A stretch of DNA of 64,000 nucleotides from the NCBI RefSeq assembly GCF_024298865.1, contig NZ_CP101161.1, positions 2,005,227-2,069,226 on the forward strand, given 5' to 3'. Shown here in pieces: positions 16,054 to 25,870 of the stretch (the stretch's first letter is position 1; each line of letters opens with the position of its first letter). Made by a program: the position numbers and the translations under genes. Under the pieces are notes generated by a model. That model saw only the letters and a list, made by a program, of their open reading frames with translations, made no database searches and was not told where the DNA came from. The stretch comes from Halorarius halobius (GTDB lineage: Archaea > Halobacteriota > Halobacteria > Halobacteriales > Haloarculaceae).

Positions 16054-17270
16054 CACCCGACCACCTCCGCGAACTCCTCGAGCGCGGTGCGGGTCCCGGC
16101 GACGAACAGCTGGTCGCCGGCGGCCAGTTCGGTACTCCCGCGCGGGGCCATCACCCAGCCGTCGGGACGCCGCACTGCGAGCACCGCGACGCCGTGGGTC
16201 TCGCGGAGCGTGGCGTCCGCGAGCGTCGACCCGACGAGCGACGCGTCGGCGCCGAGCGTCACCTTCCGGAACCGCTTGCCTGCCCGCCGAAGCAAGGAGA
16301 TGAGTTCGAACTCCCGGCGGGTGCCTCTGGCCGTGACGACCAGCCGGGGGCGGTCGGCTTCCAGGAGCACCTCCGCCCTCGCTCGGGGGACCGCGACGGT
16401 CACGCGGCCGTCGCCGCCGGTCGTCGTCGCCGCGGCGGCTGGCTTCGGCTCCTGTTCGGCCTCCGTCTCCCCGCCGTCGGTAGCCGCCGAGAGCGTCTTG
16501 GGCACGTCCGAGCGCGCGCTGAGTATCGTTCCTTCGACGGTCGCTTCGGGGGTGAGGAGCCGCACGGTGTCGCCGCGTGCCAGCCCGGTCGGGACGAACG
16601 TGTCCACCGAAACCGCCCGGGTGCCCGCCGGGACGCGTTTCGAGAGGCCGGACAGCGGCGGGGCGGCGACCACGGTGGCGTCGCCGCGCTCGTCGACGCG
16701 AACCGACACGTCCGAGAGGTCGAACTCCGTACGGAGCCGCTCGGCGAACCGCGTCTCGAGTTCACCCAGCGTGAGCTCCGCGGGGAACGTCCACTCGCCC
16801 TCGTGAATCCCCTCCCGAATCTCCGAGGTCAGCGGCGGGTACCCCTCCATGTCGGCTACCTCACCGGTGACGGTCACGCGGACGTGGCCGCGGCCTCCGA
16901 CGAGTTCGACCACGTCGGCCGACAGCGTCCGCTCGCGGATGCTCTTCAGCGAGAGCCGCCGTGGGAACGCCGCGCCCATCGCGTCACCCTTCGCGTGGGC
17001 GTACAGCGAAATCATCAGGACGACGACGATGGCGGTGATGATGACCGGGCCGCTGGTGCTCTGCTGGATGTTCTGGTCGGTCAGCGCCAGCAGGCCCCCG
17101 TTGACGCCTGCCAGCGCCAGCGCCATCACTACGACACCGAACCCGGGGATGCTCACCCCGGTGAAGTACTTGAACGTGAATCCCATCGCCCAGGCGACCA
17201 GCCCGGGGATGATGCCGGTGAGGATGCCGAGATAGATACCCCGGAGCACCTCGACGGGGAGTGGAGCCAT
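16053..17270 (-). CDS. Membrane protein with TrkA-C-type domains, first of pair
   Basis: A 405-residue protein with three N-terminal helices (about 8-30, 40-62, 73-92), then a cytosolic region. It contains an internal segment VADMEGYPPLTSEIREG that parallels IEDIEGYDPVRPEQKES in its partner, showing paralogy, and a C-terminal TrkA-C-like domain ending with STELAAGDQLFVAGTRTAL. A Glu/Pro/Ala-rich linker sits near residues 265-280. A tatatcc box 21-30 bases upstream suggests a leaderless transcript. Confidence 0.78.
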   Translation of the reverse strand: MAPLPVEVLRGIYLGILTGIIPGLVAWAMGFTFKYFTGVSIPGFGVVVMALALAGVNGGLLALTDQNIQQSTSGPVIITAIVVVLMISLYAHAKGDAMGAAFPRRLSLKSIRERTLSADVVELVGGRGHVRVTVTGEVADMEGYPPLTSEIREGIHEGEWTFPAELTLGELETRFAERLRTEFDLSDVSVRVDERGDATVVAAPPLSGLSKRVPAGTRAVSVDTFVPTGLARGDTVRLLTPEATVEGTILSARSDVPKTLSAATDGGETEAEQEPKPAAAATTTGGDGRVTVAVPRARAEVLLEADRPRLVVTARGTRREFELISLLRRAGKRFRKVTLGADASLVGSTLADATLRETHGVAVLAVRRPDGWVMAPRGSTELAAGDQLFVAGTRTALEEFAEVVG

Positions 17271-17290
17271 GGGCGGACAACCGACGGCAG

Positions 17291-17320
17291 GGATATACGA
17301 CTACCGGACGGCTTATAGCT
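17291..17320. promoter_or_regulatory. Divergent promoter pair between TrkA-C operon and K+ channel gene
   Basis: ggatatacga (17291-17300) reads as a TATA box on the minus strand, 21-30 bases before 17270. gcttatagct (17311-17320) reads as one on the plus strand, 22-31 bases before 17342. The whole intergenic space is 71 bp. Confidence 0.6.
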
Positions 17321-17341
17321 CCCCCGGCCACGGAATCTGAC

Positions 17342-18538
17342 ATGAGCAGGCGTGCCGGCGTCGCGCCTCGACTCCGGGTGTTCGGCGTCCGTGCAGCCGT
17401 GTGGCTTCCGACCGCCGTCGCGCTACTGTCCGTCGTGACTGGTATCGTCAACATCCAGCAGACGGCGGTTTCCGGGCCGCTCGCGCCGTACGTTCCCGCC
17501 GCCATCGAGCGGACCGCGGGCTTCACGGGCGCGTTCACCGGCTTCCTGATGCTCGCGGCAGTGTTCGGCCTTCGGCGACGGCTCCGGGCGGCGTGGTATC
17601 TGACGGTACTGTTGCTCCCCGTGACAGCCGTGCAGGGAATCGCACAGTCGAGCCCCTACTCGTACCCGCTGGTGGCGGTGTCGCTGTTGTCGCTGCCGAC
17701 CGTCCTGCTCAACTACCGGGTGTTCGACCGCGACCTCGCGTTCTCGTCGACGCAGTTCGCGGCGCTCGCGGCCATCGTCGGGGCACAGGCGTACGGCACC
17801 ATCGGGACGTACGTGCTCCGCGACGAGTTCGCCAACGTGCGGACGGTGCTGGACGCGTTCTACTACACGCTCGTCACCGCCTCGACGGTCGGCTACGGCG
17901 ACGCCGCACCCACCACACAGACCGCCCGGCTGTTCGGGATGAGCGTCATCGTCATCGGCACCGCCTCGTTCGCGGCCGCGCTCGGGACGCTCATCGGCCC
18001 CGCCATCGAAGCCCGCCTCGCAACCGCTCTCGGAACCATGACAGACTCACAGCTCGACCTCTTGGAGGACCACGTCATCGTCGTCGGGATGGGCGACCTC
18101 ACCGTCCCCATCATCGAGGAACTCACGGACGCGGACACGCCGTTCGTCGTCGTCACGCGCGACCCGGAGAAGGCACAGCGGCTCCGCGAGCGCGACGTGG
18201 AGGTGCTAACCGCGGACCCCTCCGACGAGGAGCCGCTCCGTCGCGTCGGCATCGAGCGGGCCCGCGCGCTCGTCGCCGCCACGAACGACGACGCACAGGA
18301 CGCGCTCGCCATCCTCACCGCACGCGAACTCAACAGCGGCCTCACCATCGTCGCGGCCGCCACCGAACGCGAGAACGAGAAGAAACTGCGCCGGGCGGGC
18401 GCCGACACGGTCATCTCGCCGGCGGTCATCGGCGGCCACCTGCTCGTCGAGAGCGCGATGGGGAACCGCGAGATGGAGTCGGTCGCGGACCGCATCTCGA
18501 GGGCAGAGAGCGAGTCGGACCTCGCCGACGAGGAGTGA
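17342..18538 (+). CDS. Potassium channel with RCK/TrkA-N domain
   Basis: A 398-residue channel. Four N-terminal helices (to about residue 125) precede a two-helix pore module whose selectivity filter is TVGYGD (182-187). The cytosolic part begins an RCK_N Rossmann domain at DHVIVVGMGDLT (243-254) and continues to ALVAATNDDAQDALAILTAREL. A separate RCK_C domain is not evident; the protein ends in an acidic tail near residue 398. It probably passes K+ under nucleotide control. Divergent from the TrkA-C pair and probably functionally linked to it. Confidence 0.9.
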   Translation: MSRRAGVAPRLRVFGVRAAVWLPTAVALLSVVTGIVNIQQTAVSGPLAPYVPAAIERTAGFTGAFTGFLMLAAVFGLRRRLRAAWYLTVLLLPVTAVQGIAQSSPYSYPLVAVSLLSLPTVLLNYRVFDRDLAFSSTQFAALAAIVGAQAYGTIGTYVLRDEFANVRTVLDAFYYTLVTASTVGYGDAAPTTQTARLFGMSVIVIGTASFAAALGTLIGPAIEARLATALGTMTDSQLDLLEDHVIVVGMGDLTVPIIEELTDADTPFVVVTRDPEKAQRLRERDVEVLTADPSDEEPLRRVGIERARALVAATNDDAQDALAILTARELNSGLTIVAAATERENEKKLRRAGADTVISPAVIGGHLLVESAMGNREMESVADRISRAESESDLADEE

Positions 18539-18542
18539 ACCG

Positions 18543-19538
18543 TCAGGGCTTCGGTGCGGCCTTCTGGAGCGCCGTCTCCGCGACGTTGCCGCCGTAGTCG
18601 CCGGCCCGGGACAGCGAGTCGACGACGAGACCGAGAAGTTGCGCCTGTTGGGGTTCGAGGTCGAGCAGTTCGGCGTCGACCTCGCGGACCCGTTCGTCGA
18701 CCACGTCGACCGACTGCCGGGCCTCGTTGGCGAGGCGGGTCGCCTCGTCGGAGTCGTCGTCGAGGAGCGCGTCCATCGCCCGCTCGATGACCGCGACGGC
18801 CGCCTCGTGCAGTTCCGAGACGAGGTCACAGACCCGCTCGGGAGGAGCGTCGAGTTCCAGCGCGTTCTCGGCTATCTTCGAGGCGTGGTCGGCGACCCGC
18901 TCCAGTTGGCGCGCGCTGGAGTGGTAGTCGAAGGCGGTCTCGCGGTCGAGCCCCACGTCCGCCGCAGTCGAGGGGTCCCGCAGGATGGAGCGGAACACGC
19001 GCGAGACCATGTAGTAGAGGCGGTTCACGTCGTCGTCGCGCTGGACGACGTCCTGTGCGAGGTCGTCGTCGTCCTCGACGAGTGCGGTGACGGCGTCCGC
19101 GAGCATCGTCGTGGCGACCAGCCGCATCCGCGTGACGGCGTTGTCGATAGACAGTTCCGAGGAGTCGAGCAGGTCCTGTAGCTGGACGCGCTCGCTGGTC
19201 TCCCCGATGACCTCCAGTCCAACGAGCCCCTGGGAGGCCTCGCGGATGGTGCGGCGCTGTTCGGCCGTGACGCGTGCGGTTTCGAGCGTGATGATGTCGA
19301 AGCCGCTGACGTACATCGTCATCACCGCGCGCGTGAGTTGGTCGCCCTCCAGTCCCGTGATGTCGAGGGTCCCCTCCACCTTCTCCTCGTCGGTGCGCGG
19401 CGTCAACAGAAGCGCCTCGTCTTCCGGATGGAACTCGACGACGCTTCCGCCGCTGACGCCGTTGTCCGTCGCCCAGTCCTTCGGGAGACTCACCGTGTAC
19501 GTCGACCCGCCCGTCACCTGCACCTTGCGCGTCTCCAT
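18543..19538 (-). CDS. PhoU-type phosphate regulator with N-terminal AbrB domain
   Basis: A 331-residue protein. Residues 1-50 (METRKVQVTGGSTYTVSLPKDW) match the SpoVT/AbrB swapped-hairpin DNA-binding domain. Residues 110-325 hold two PhoU three-helix bundles with metal-ligand-type patterns such as ARQLERVADHASKIAENAL. Haloarchaeal proteins of this kind are thought to tie phosphate sensing to transcription; DNA binding here is inferred from the AbrB domain. It is divergent from pstS across a 349-bp AT-rich region. Its TATA is probably 19562-19571 (accataaact, minus strand). Confidence 0.9.
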   Translation of the reverse strand: METRKVQVTGGSTYTVSLPKDWATDNGVSGGSVVEFHPEDEALLLTPRTDEEKVEGTLDITGLEGDQLTRAVMTMYVSGFDIITLETARVTAEQRRTIREASQGLVGLEVIGETSERVQLQDLLDSSELSIDNAVTRMRLVATTMLADAVTALVEDDDDLAQDVVQRDDDVNRLYYMVSRVFRSILRDPSTAADVGLDRETAFDYHSSARQLERVADHASKIAENALELDAPPERVCDLVSELHEAAVAVIERAMDALLDDDSDEATRLANEARQSVDVVDERVREVDAELLDLEPQQAQLLGLVVDSLSRAGDYGGNVAETALQKAAPKP

Positions 19539-19887
19539 ACCCGACCCTCACCGACGCATCTACCATAAACTATCGCATATCTATATACAAACTGGGGAAA
19601 ACACGTATTCCGATAGATACCGGCGTCATATCCCATCTCGGGGCGGATGCCGGCCGCGCATGACAGCGCGAGCCACGCTGGTCGACTCCGAGCCGACGGC
19701 GCGAGACCACGGCCAAAATCGCCACTTTCGGGGCACATACGGGGTATATAGGCTGTTTGCGGGGGTATTTATGAGAGTACGTAGCAATCGGAGCAGAGCG
19801 TTTGTGAAGGTTTGTCTATATAGAAAAAAGTCCAAAACATAGCTATCATAGAAGGGTACTTACACGCTCCCCGGTCCGGTTCAGGTG
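19539..19887. promoter_or_regulatory. Long divergent regulatory region of the phosphate genes
   Basis: This 349-bp gap is the most AT-rich part of the window. It holds a probable minus-strand TATA (19562-19571), a pstS TATA (gggtacttaca, 19854-19864), and several other AT blocks: tctatatac (19580-19588), ggggtatata (19741-19750), ggggtattt (19762-19770) and tctatataga (19815-19824). Similar words recur before phoU at 24618-24643. I see no ORF of interest inside. Confidence 0.6.
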
Positions 19888-20901
19888 ATGACGGACGATA
19901 CGGGTTACTCGCGGCGGACGTTCCTCGGAACGGCGGGCGCGACCGCGGCGGCGCTGTCGGTCGCCGGCTGTACGGAGCAGAACCCCACTGACGACGGCAA
20001 CGGGAGCGGCGGGAACGGCGGCGACGGCGAACTCTCCGGGACCATCGACATCTCCGGGTCGTCGACGGTGTACCCGCTGTGTGTCGCCGTCTCCGAACAG
20101 TTCCGCAAGCAGCACTCCGAGGTGGACATCAACGTGCGCTCGACGGGCTCGGGTGGTGGCTTCGCGAACTACTTCTGCCCGGGCGACACCGCGTTCAACA
20201 ACGCCTCCCGGCCCATCACCGACGGGGAGCGACAGCGGTGTCAGGACAACGGCGTCACTCCCATCGAACTCAACGTCGCCACCGACGCCGTGACGGTCAT
20301 CGTCAATCCCGAGGCCGACTGGGTCGACGACATCACCGTCGAGGAACTGAAGCAGATCTGGCAGCCGAACGGGGCCGACAAGTGGAGCGACGTGCGCTCC
20401 GAGTGGCCCGACGAGGAGTTCGAACTGTACGGTGCGGCCTCCACTTCGGGCACGTTCGACTATTTCACCGAGGTCATCGTCGGCGAGGAGGGACGTTCCC
20501 GACAGGACTACCAGGCGACCGAGGACGACAACTCCATCGTCACCGGCGTCGCCGGCTCGGAGTACGCGATGGGGTATCTCGGCTACGCCTACTACTCCGA
20601 GAACACGGAGAAGGTGAAGGCGCTCGCCATCGACGACGGCGACGGCGAACCGGTCGAGCCGTCGCTGGAGACCGCGAAGTCCGGCGAGTACAAGCCGCTC
20701 GCGCGGCCGCTGTTCACCTACCCGTCGAAGGAGGCGCTCGCCCGCGAGGAGGTCGCGGCGTTCGCCCGCTTCTACGTCGAGCAGTCCGCCAACGACAAAC
20801 TCGTCGCCGAGAAGGTGGGATACGTCCCCAACACCGAGGAGGACATGCAGGCGGAACTCGACAAACTCAATACGGCTATCGAGGAAGCCCAGGGTAACTG
20901 A
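19888..20901 (+). CDS. pstS: Phosphate ABC transporter substrate-binding protein PstS
   Basis: A 337-residue secreted lipoprotein that captures phosphate outside the cell. A twin-arginine signal (SRRTFLGTAG) runs into the lipobox SVAGC (Cys28), then a Gly/Asn/Asp linker. Phosphate-binding features include DISGSSTVYPL, the TGSGGGF loop and SGTFDYFTE. It is the first gene of pstSCAB. The ATG at 19888 is preferred over the adjacent GTG at 19885; the TATA at 19854-19864 fits leaderless initiation. Confidence 0.95.
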   Translation: MTDDTGYSRRTFLGTAGATAAALSVAGCTEQNPTDDGNGSGGNGGDGELSGTIDISGSSTVYPLCVAVSEQFRKQHSEVDINVRSTGSGGGFANYFCPGDTAFNNASRPITDGERQRCQDNGVTPIELNVATDAVTVIVNPEADWVDDITVEELKQIWQPNGADKWSDVRSEWPDEEFELYGAASTSGTFDYFTEVIVGEEGRSRQDYQATEDDNSIVTGVAGSEYAMGYLGYAYYSENTEKVKALAIDDGDGEPVEPSLETAKSGEYKPLARPLFTYPSKEALAREEVAAFARFYVEQSANDKLVAEKVGYVPNTEEDMQAELDKLNTAIEEAQGN

Positions 20902-20949
20902 CGGATATATAGCGATACCCTTTTTCGGATACCACAGGATGCACCACCA
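20902..20949 (+). promoter_or_regulatory. AT-rich gap between pstS and pstC, possible internal promoter
   Basis: The 48-bp spacer holds gatatatagcgatacccttttt. This could be a 3' processing or termination site for pstS, a promoter for pstC, or both, allowing more binding protein than permease. The tatatag word resembles the elements upstream of pstS. Confidence 0.4.
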
Positions 20950-21933
20950 ATGAGTGACGGGATAGAGAGCGACCTGACCGAGCACGTGGCCGACACGTCC
21001 CGCGAGCGGTTGGTCCGCGGGTTCTTCTTCGTGTGCGCGGCCGCGTCCGTGCTGACCACGTTCGGCATCGTCGTCGCACTCGTGGTGCCGTCGCTGCGCT
21101 TCTTCAGCGTCACGGCGTCGATTCTGGACCTCCTGTTCGGCATCGCCACCGAACAGACCGTGAGCGTGACCGACTTCCTGTTCGGGACGAACTGGGCACC
21201 GAGCATCAGGCCCCACGAGTACGGCGTCATCCCGCTCGTGTCGGCGACGTTCGCCGTCGTCATCGGGTCGTCGTTCATCGCGCTCCCGTTCGGGCTCGGC
21301 ACCGCCGTCTACCTCTCGGAGTACGCCAGCCCACGCGCCCGGTCGATACTCAAGCCCGCACTGGAGGTGCTGGCGGGCATCCCGACGGTCGTGTACGGCG
21401 TGTTCGCACTGCTGTATCTCACGCCCGCTCTCGACGCCGTCCTTCCCGTGGACCTCTCGACGTTCAACCTGCTGTCGGCGTGCATCATGGTCGGCATCAT
21501 GATAATCCCGATGGTGTCGTCCATCTCGGAGGACGCGATGTCGGCGGTGCCGGACGACCTCCGGCAGGCCGGCTACGGGATGGGCGCGACGAAGTTCGAC
21601 GTGAGCGTCGGCGTCGTCATCCCCGCGGCCATCTCGGGCATCGCGTCGGCGTTCATCCTCGCCATCTCGCGGGCCATCGGCGAGACGATGATAGTCGTCG
21701 TCGCGGCCGGGTCGAGCGCGCGGCTCGTCAATCCGCTGCTCCCCGGCGCGTACCTGGAGGCGGCCCAGCCGATGACCGCCGCGATGGTCCAGCTAGCGAC
21801 GGGTGACATCTCCGCGCAGGGGCCGGGCTACCGGAGCCTGTTCGCCATCGGCCTCACGCTGTTCGTCATCACGCTCGCGATGAACATCGTGTCTGACCTC
21901 ATCGCGGAACGCTACCGAGAGGAGTACGAATGA
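20950..21933 (+). CDS. pstC: Phosphate ABC transporter permease PstC
   Basis: A 327-residue permease with about six helices. The EAA loop of the inner-membrane component is visible as [20 protein letters not shown], and [16 protein letters not shown] and [17 protein letters not shown] are PstC signatures. It pairs with PstA to form the phosphate channel. Its ATGA stop overlaps the pstA start by four bases. Confidence 0.93.
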   Translation: MSDGIESDLTEHVADTSRERLVRGFFFVCAAASVLTTFGIVVALVVPSLRFFSVTASILDLLFGIATEQTVSVTDFLFGTNWAPSIRPHEYGVIPLVSATFAVVIGSSFIALPFGLGTAVYLSEYASPRARSILKPALEVLAGIPTVVYGVFALLYLTPALDAVLPVDLSTFNLLSACIMVGIMIIPMVSSISEDAMSAVPDDLRQAGYGMGATKFDVSVGVVIPAAISGIASAFILAISRAIGETMIVVVAAGSSARLVNPLLPGAYLEAAQPMTAAMVQLATGDISAQGPGYRSLFAIGLTLFVITLAMNIVSDLIAERYREEYE

Positions 21934-23642
21934 GTACCGAAGACACCACCACGACGTTCGGCCACGTCAGCCGGACCCGCGGCATCGTGTTCAAGTATCT
22001 CCTGCTGGCGGCGACGCTGTTCGGTCTCGTCGCGCTCGGCGTCCTGCTCGTGTACGTCGCGCTCGACGCGTTCGGACTGGTGGCGATGGAGGACGGCGTC
22101 TACGTCGGGCCCGACCCGGCGTGGTATCTCGTCTACTTCCTCTCGCTGGTGTTGCCGACGACGGCGCTGTCGCTGTACTACTACCGCGAGAACCGGTCGG
22201 CGGGCGTGGCCGGGCTGGCGACGCTGGCCGTGCTGGTCGCCGGCCTGATGGCCAGCGGCGGGATGGTCGTGTTCTTCATCGTCATCGACCCGCTCGTCTA
22301 CTTCTCGTTCGTCGTCGGCATCGCGCTCACGCTCGGCACGTACCTGCTCCACCGCCGGTACGCGCCGGCCCGCTCGTTCGACGAGCGAATCGGCCTCACG
22401 GCGCTCGTCGGCTTCGTCTCGCTCGTCGGAATCCCCGAGAAGCCGGTCGTGCAGGTCGTGCAGGCCGTCTACGGGCTGGCCGGTCTCCCGACGAACTTCA
22501 ACGGCATCGTCGGCCTCCCGGTGCCGAGCCTCGCGCGACTCGTCCAGAACTTCCCCGTTGTCCCGACGACGTGGAGCATCTACGTCGTGAGCGTCGTCCT
22601 GCCGCTGGCGGCGGCCGTCGGCCACGTCGTCCGGCGGCGCGAGGAGGCGCGCCGTCCCGGACTGCTCGCCGCCGGCCTCGTCTTCGGCGTCGTGACCGCG
22701 GGCAGTTTCGCGCTGTCGCTCGCCACCGGCGTCGGCCGCGACGCGCTGGCCATCGTCCTGCTGTTCTCGCTCACGCCCGTTGGCTTCGTCGTCTACCGGA
22801 CGCTGACCGACGCCGAACGCGATTCCCGGGCGCTGCTGTTCCCCGTCGTCGTGGTGGGTGGGTCGCTCGTGGGCGCGGCCGTCGTCGACGCGCTCGCCGT
22901 CAGGAGCCCCCCGTCGTGGGTCGACTGGCAGTTCCTGACGAGTCTCCCGTCGTCGACGCCCTCCGAGGCGGGCGTCTACCCGGCGCTGGTCGGCTCCGTC
23001 CTGTTGATGCTGGTCGTCGTCACCGTCTCGTTCCCGCTGGGTGTGGGCGCGGCTGTCTATCTGGAGGAGTACGCCGACGACACCCGCTGGACGCGGCTCA
23101 TCCAGGTGAACATCTCGAACCTCGCGGGCGTCCCGTCGGTCGTCTACGGCCTGCTCGGACTGGGCATCTTCATCCGCTTCTTCGGCATGTCCATCGGGTC
23201 GTTGCTGGTGGCGGGGCTGGCGCTGTCGCTGCTCATCCTCCCCATCGTCATCATCTCCGCCCAGGAGGCCATCCGGTCGGTGCCGGACTCGCTCCGGCAG
23301 GCCTCCTACGGGATGGGTGCGACGAAGTGGCAGACTGTCCGCAACGTCGTGTTGCCCCGGTCCATCGCCGGCATCCTGACGGGCACCATCCTCGCGCTCG
23401 GTCGGGCGGTCGGCGAGACGGCGCCGCTCATCATGGTCGGGGCCGCACAGTCGACGTTCTCGGTGCCGACCGCGCTCTCCGACACCGTGAGCGCGCTCCC
23501 GATGCAGATATACGCGTGGGCGTTCCTGCCCGCCGACGCGTGGAAACACGGCGCGCTCGCGGCCGGCGTCGTCGTCATCATCGTCGTCCTGTTGACGATG
23601 AACGCGACGGCCATCGTCCTCCGCAACCGCTACCAGACGTAA
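21930..23642 (+). CDS. pstA: Phosphate ABC transporter permease PstA, with long N-terminal membrane extension
   Basis: A 570-residue protein, about twice the usual bacterial PstA. The C-terminal 280 residues are the permease proper, with the EAA loop [28 protein letters not shown]-type [12 protein letters not shown] and [18 protein letters not shown]. The N-terminal 290 residues add about six further helices of unknown use. Similar long PstA proteins occur in other haloarchaea, so this is not a local fusion error. Cotranscribed with pstC and pstB. Confidence 0.92.
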   Translation: MSTEDTTTTFGHVSRTRGIVFKYLLLAATLFGLVALGVLLVYVALDAFGLVAMEDGVYVGPDPAWYLVYFLSLVLPTTALSLYYYRENRSAGVAGLATLAVLVAGLMASGGMVVFFIVIDPLVYFSFVVGIALTLGTYLLHRRYAPARSFDERIGLTALVGFVSLVGIPEKPVVQVVQAVYGLAGLPTNFNGIVGLPVPSLARLVQNFPVVPTTWSIYVVSVVLPLAAAVGHVVRRREEARRPGLLAAGLVFGVVTAGSFALSLATGVGRDALAIVLLFSLTPVGFVVYRTLTDAERDSRALLFPVVVVGGSLVGAAVVDALAVRSPPSWVDWQFLTSLPSSTPSEAGVYPALVGSVLLMLVVVTVSFPLGVGAAVYLEEYADDTRWTRLIQVNISNLAGVPSVVYGLLGLGIFIRFFGMSIGSLLVAGLALSLLILPIVIISAQEAIRSVPDSLRQASYGMGATKWQTVRNVVLPRSIAGILTGTILALGRAVGETAPLIMVGAAQSTFSVPTALSDTVSALPMQIYAWAFLPADAWKHGALAAGVVVIIVVLLTMNATAIVLRNRYQT

Positions 23643-23644
23643 CC

Positions 23645-24514
23645 ATGACACGAGAATCCACCACCGACTCGGACAGCACCACCACGGACCCGACTTCGGA
23701 GTCGCTCATCGAGACCAGTCCCTCGGCGGGGTTGGACGACGACCCCGACGAGACGCCCGTCGCCGACACCATCGTCGAGGCGAAGAACATCAACGTCTGG
23801 TACAACGACGACCAGGCGCTTCAGGACATCTCGCTTGCGGTGCCCGAACAGCGCGTCACCGCGATGATCGGCCCCTCGGGCTGTGGGAAGTCGACGTTCC
23901 TGCGGTGTATCAACCGGATGAACGACCTCATCGACGCCGCCCGCGTCGAGGGCAAACTCAGCCTCCGCGGGAAGAACGTCTACGACGACGACGTCGACCC
24001 GGTCGCCCTGCGGCGGCGCGTCGGGATGGTGTTCCAGAAGCCGAACCCGTTCCCGAAGTCCATCTACGACAACGTCGCCTACGGCCTGGAGATTCAGGAC
24101 GTCGAGGGGGACCACGACGCCATCGTCGAGGAGTCGCTGAAGCGAGCGGCGCTGTGGGACGAGGTGAAGGACCAGCTCGACGAGTCCGGGCTGAACCTCT
24201 CGGGTGGCCAACAGCAGCGGCTCTGTATCGCGCGGGCCATCGCTCCGGACCCGGAGGTCATCCTGATGGACGAGCCGGCGTCGGCGCTCGACCCCGTCGC
24301 CACCTCGAAGATAGAGGACCTCATCGACGACCTCGCCGAGGAGTACACGGTCATCATCGTCACCCACAACATGCAGCAGGCCGCCCGCATCTCCGACAAG
24401 ACCGCCGTGTTCCTCACCGGCGGCGAACTCGTGGAGTTCGACGACACCGAGAAGGTGTTCCAGAACCCCGAGTCGGACCGCGTCGAGGACTACATCACCG
24501 GGAAGTTCGGCTGA
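23645..24514 (+). CDS. pstB: Phosphate ABC transporter ATP-binding protein PstB
   Basis: A 289-residue ATPase: Walker A GPSGCGKS (76-83), the PstB-specific [12 protein letters not shown]-loop [15 protein letters not shown], signature [14 protein letters not shown], Walker B VILMDEP. The first 40 residues are a Thr/Ser/Asp-rich extension often seen in haloarchaeal PstB. The ATG at 23645 follows the pstA stop by two bases; the longer frame upstream overlaps pstA and is not real. It drives phosphate import. Confidence 0.95.
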   Translation: MTRESTTDSDSTTTDPTSESLIETSPSAGLDDDPDETPVADTIVEAKNINVWYNDDQALQDISLAVPEQRVTAMIGPSGCGKSTFLRCINRMNDLIDAARVEGKLSLRGKNVYDDDVDPVALRRRVGMVFQKPNPFPKSIYDNVAYGLEIQDVEGDHDAIVEESLKRAALWDEVKDQLDESGLNLSGGQQQRLCIARAIAPDPEVILMDEPASALDPVATSKIEDLIDDLAEEYTVIIVTHNMQQAARISDKTAVFLTGGELVEFDDTEKVFQNPESDRVEDYITGKFG

Positions 24515-24617
24515 CGCTCCCGCTCCGCCGTCCCACTCGCTGCCGACACCGGCCCTCGGGAGCGCTCCCCTGTTCTCCGTGTGGCTACCGACCGGCCCCG
24601 TGCCGTATATAGTGATG

Positions 24618-24643
24618 TCTATATCTATCTATAGAGGGGTATT
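24618..24643. promoter_or_regulatory. AT-rich element upstream of phoU resembling the pstS region
   Basis: tctatatctatctatagaggggtatt combines the TCTATAT and GGGGTATT words also present between the AbrB-PhoU gene and pstS. It is a candidate phosphate-response operator or promoter for phoU. Confidence 0.45.
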
Positions 24644-24690
24644 GACTTCCCCCACAACCTTCATGCGGGACGGTGGTGAGCGTTCCAGTA

Positions 24691-25371
24691 ATGGCACGCG
24701 AAGGCTACCAGGCCAAACTGGACGACCTCGAGGAGAACGTCCTCTACATGAGCGAACTCGTCCTCGAGCGACTCCGAATGGGGCTGGACGCGCTCGAACA
24801 GAAAGACGAGGAACTCGCCTGGGATGTCATCGAGGGCGACGACGAGATAAACCGGATGTACCTCGAACTCGAACAGGACTGCATCGACCTGTTGAGCCTC
24901 CAGCAACCGGTCGCGGGCGACCTGCGGTTCATCGCTGCCTCGTTCAAGATAATCACCGACCTCGAACGCATCGCGGACCTGGCGACGAACCTCGGCGACT
25001 ACACCCTGGAGGCCGAGCGGGAACTGTACCCGGACGTCGACATCCAGGGCATCGGCGACGAGGTGGTCGAGATGGTCGAGGACGCGATGGACGCCTACGA
25101 GCGCGAAGACGCCGACGCCTGCTTCGAGATTTCCGAACGCGACGACGACATCGACGCCCACTGCGAGAGCGCGTCCAGCGTCGTGGTCCGGGAACTCATC
25201 GAGACGGAGGTCGACGAGGAGACCACCGACTCGGAGATCGAGGACCTGATGCAGGACGTCTCTCGGTTCCTGCTCACCATCCGCGACCTCGAGCGCGTCG
25301 GCGACCACGCGGTCAACATCGCCGCGCGGACGCTGTACATGGTCGAGAGCGACGACTCGCTCATCTACTGA
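24691..25371 (+). CDS. phoU: Phosphate signalling complex protein PhoU
   Basis: A 226-residue all-helical protein of two PhoU bundles, without a DNA-binding domain. Metal-site sequences are clear in each half: ITDLERIADLATNLGDY and IRDLERVGDHAVNIAART. It follows pstB by 176 bp with its own AT-rich upstream region, so it may be expressed separately. PhoU proteins restrain Pst and signal phosphate sufficiency. The ATG at 24691 is chosen over a GTG at 24673 because alignment to PhoU begins there. Confidence 0.92.
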   Translation: MAREGYQAKLDDLEENVLYMSELVLERLRMGLDALEQKDEELAWDVIEGDDEINRMYLELEQDCIDLLSLQQPVAGDLRFIAASFKIITDLERIADLATNLGDYTLEAERELYPDVDIQGIGDEVVEMVEDAMDAYEREDADACFEISERDDDIDAHCESASSVVVRELIETEVDEETTDSEIEDLMQDVSRFLLTIRDLERVGDHAVNIAARTLYMVESDDSLIY

Positions 25372-25406
25372 CGCCGGGAGACTCGCGTCGAAAAGACCCG
25401 ACGACG

Positions 25407-25781
25407 CTACTCGTCGACCGCGACGGCGTTGACCTGCCCGTCCTGCCCGGGGCGGGAGGTGACGCGGGCACGACCCGCGGAGGTCTCGATGATGGCGCCC
25501 TTGGTGATGATGTTCCGGCGGACGTAGTTGGGGTTCGAGGGGTTCTCCGCGACGTTCTCGATGTCGGCGGCGGTCGTCTCGCCGTCGTCGGCGACGGTGG
25601 CCGTCGCCGCCTCGATGGCGCGGACCTTCGCGTTGCCGCCGCGGGTGTCGACGACCTTCAGCTTCTCGTCGCCGACGCGGGTCTCGGTCGGGCTGGAGCC
25701 GAGCTGGTGCTTGCGCTTCTTGCGGATGGGGCGGCGTCGGCCGCCGGTGCGCTTCTTCGTGGAGCGCTCGTGACTCTTCAT
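25407..25781 (-). CDS. rps8e: 30S ribosomal protein S8e (eS8)
   Basis: A 124-residue protein. The basic N terminus KSHERSTKKRTGGRRRPIRKKRKHQLG and the later VVDTRGGNAKVRAIEA and NPNYVRRNIITKGAIIET blocks define archaeal S8e. The N-terminal part threads into 16S rRNA. A monocistronic gene, convergent with phoU and divergent from the DUF2240 gene. Confidence 0.96.
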   Translation of the reverse strand: MKSHERSTKKRTGGRRRPIRKKRKHQLGSSPTETRVGDEKLKVVDTRGGNAKVRAIEAATATVADDGETTAADIENVAENPSNPNYVRRNIITKGAIIETSAGRARVTSRPGQDGQVNAVAVDE

Positions 25782-25870
25782 GTCCCCGAATGTGCCGAGC
25801 GCGTAGTTGAACCTGTCGCTCTGGGGTCGCGCTCCGATGGGTATTTGCCCGGGCCCGCCGACGCCCGGAT

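Noticed and set aside
14731-16806. 691-codon + strand open frame
   Set aside because: It lies opposite the ferredoxin and both TrkA-C genes and has shadow composition without any recognisable motif.
21912-23651. 579-codon minus strand open frame
   Set aside because: It is the antisense of pstA, with Arg/Asp-rich repeats from codon bias and no homology to known families.
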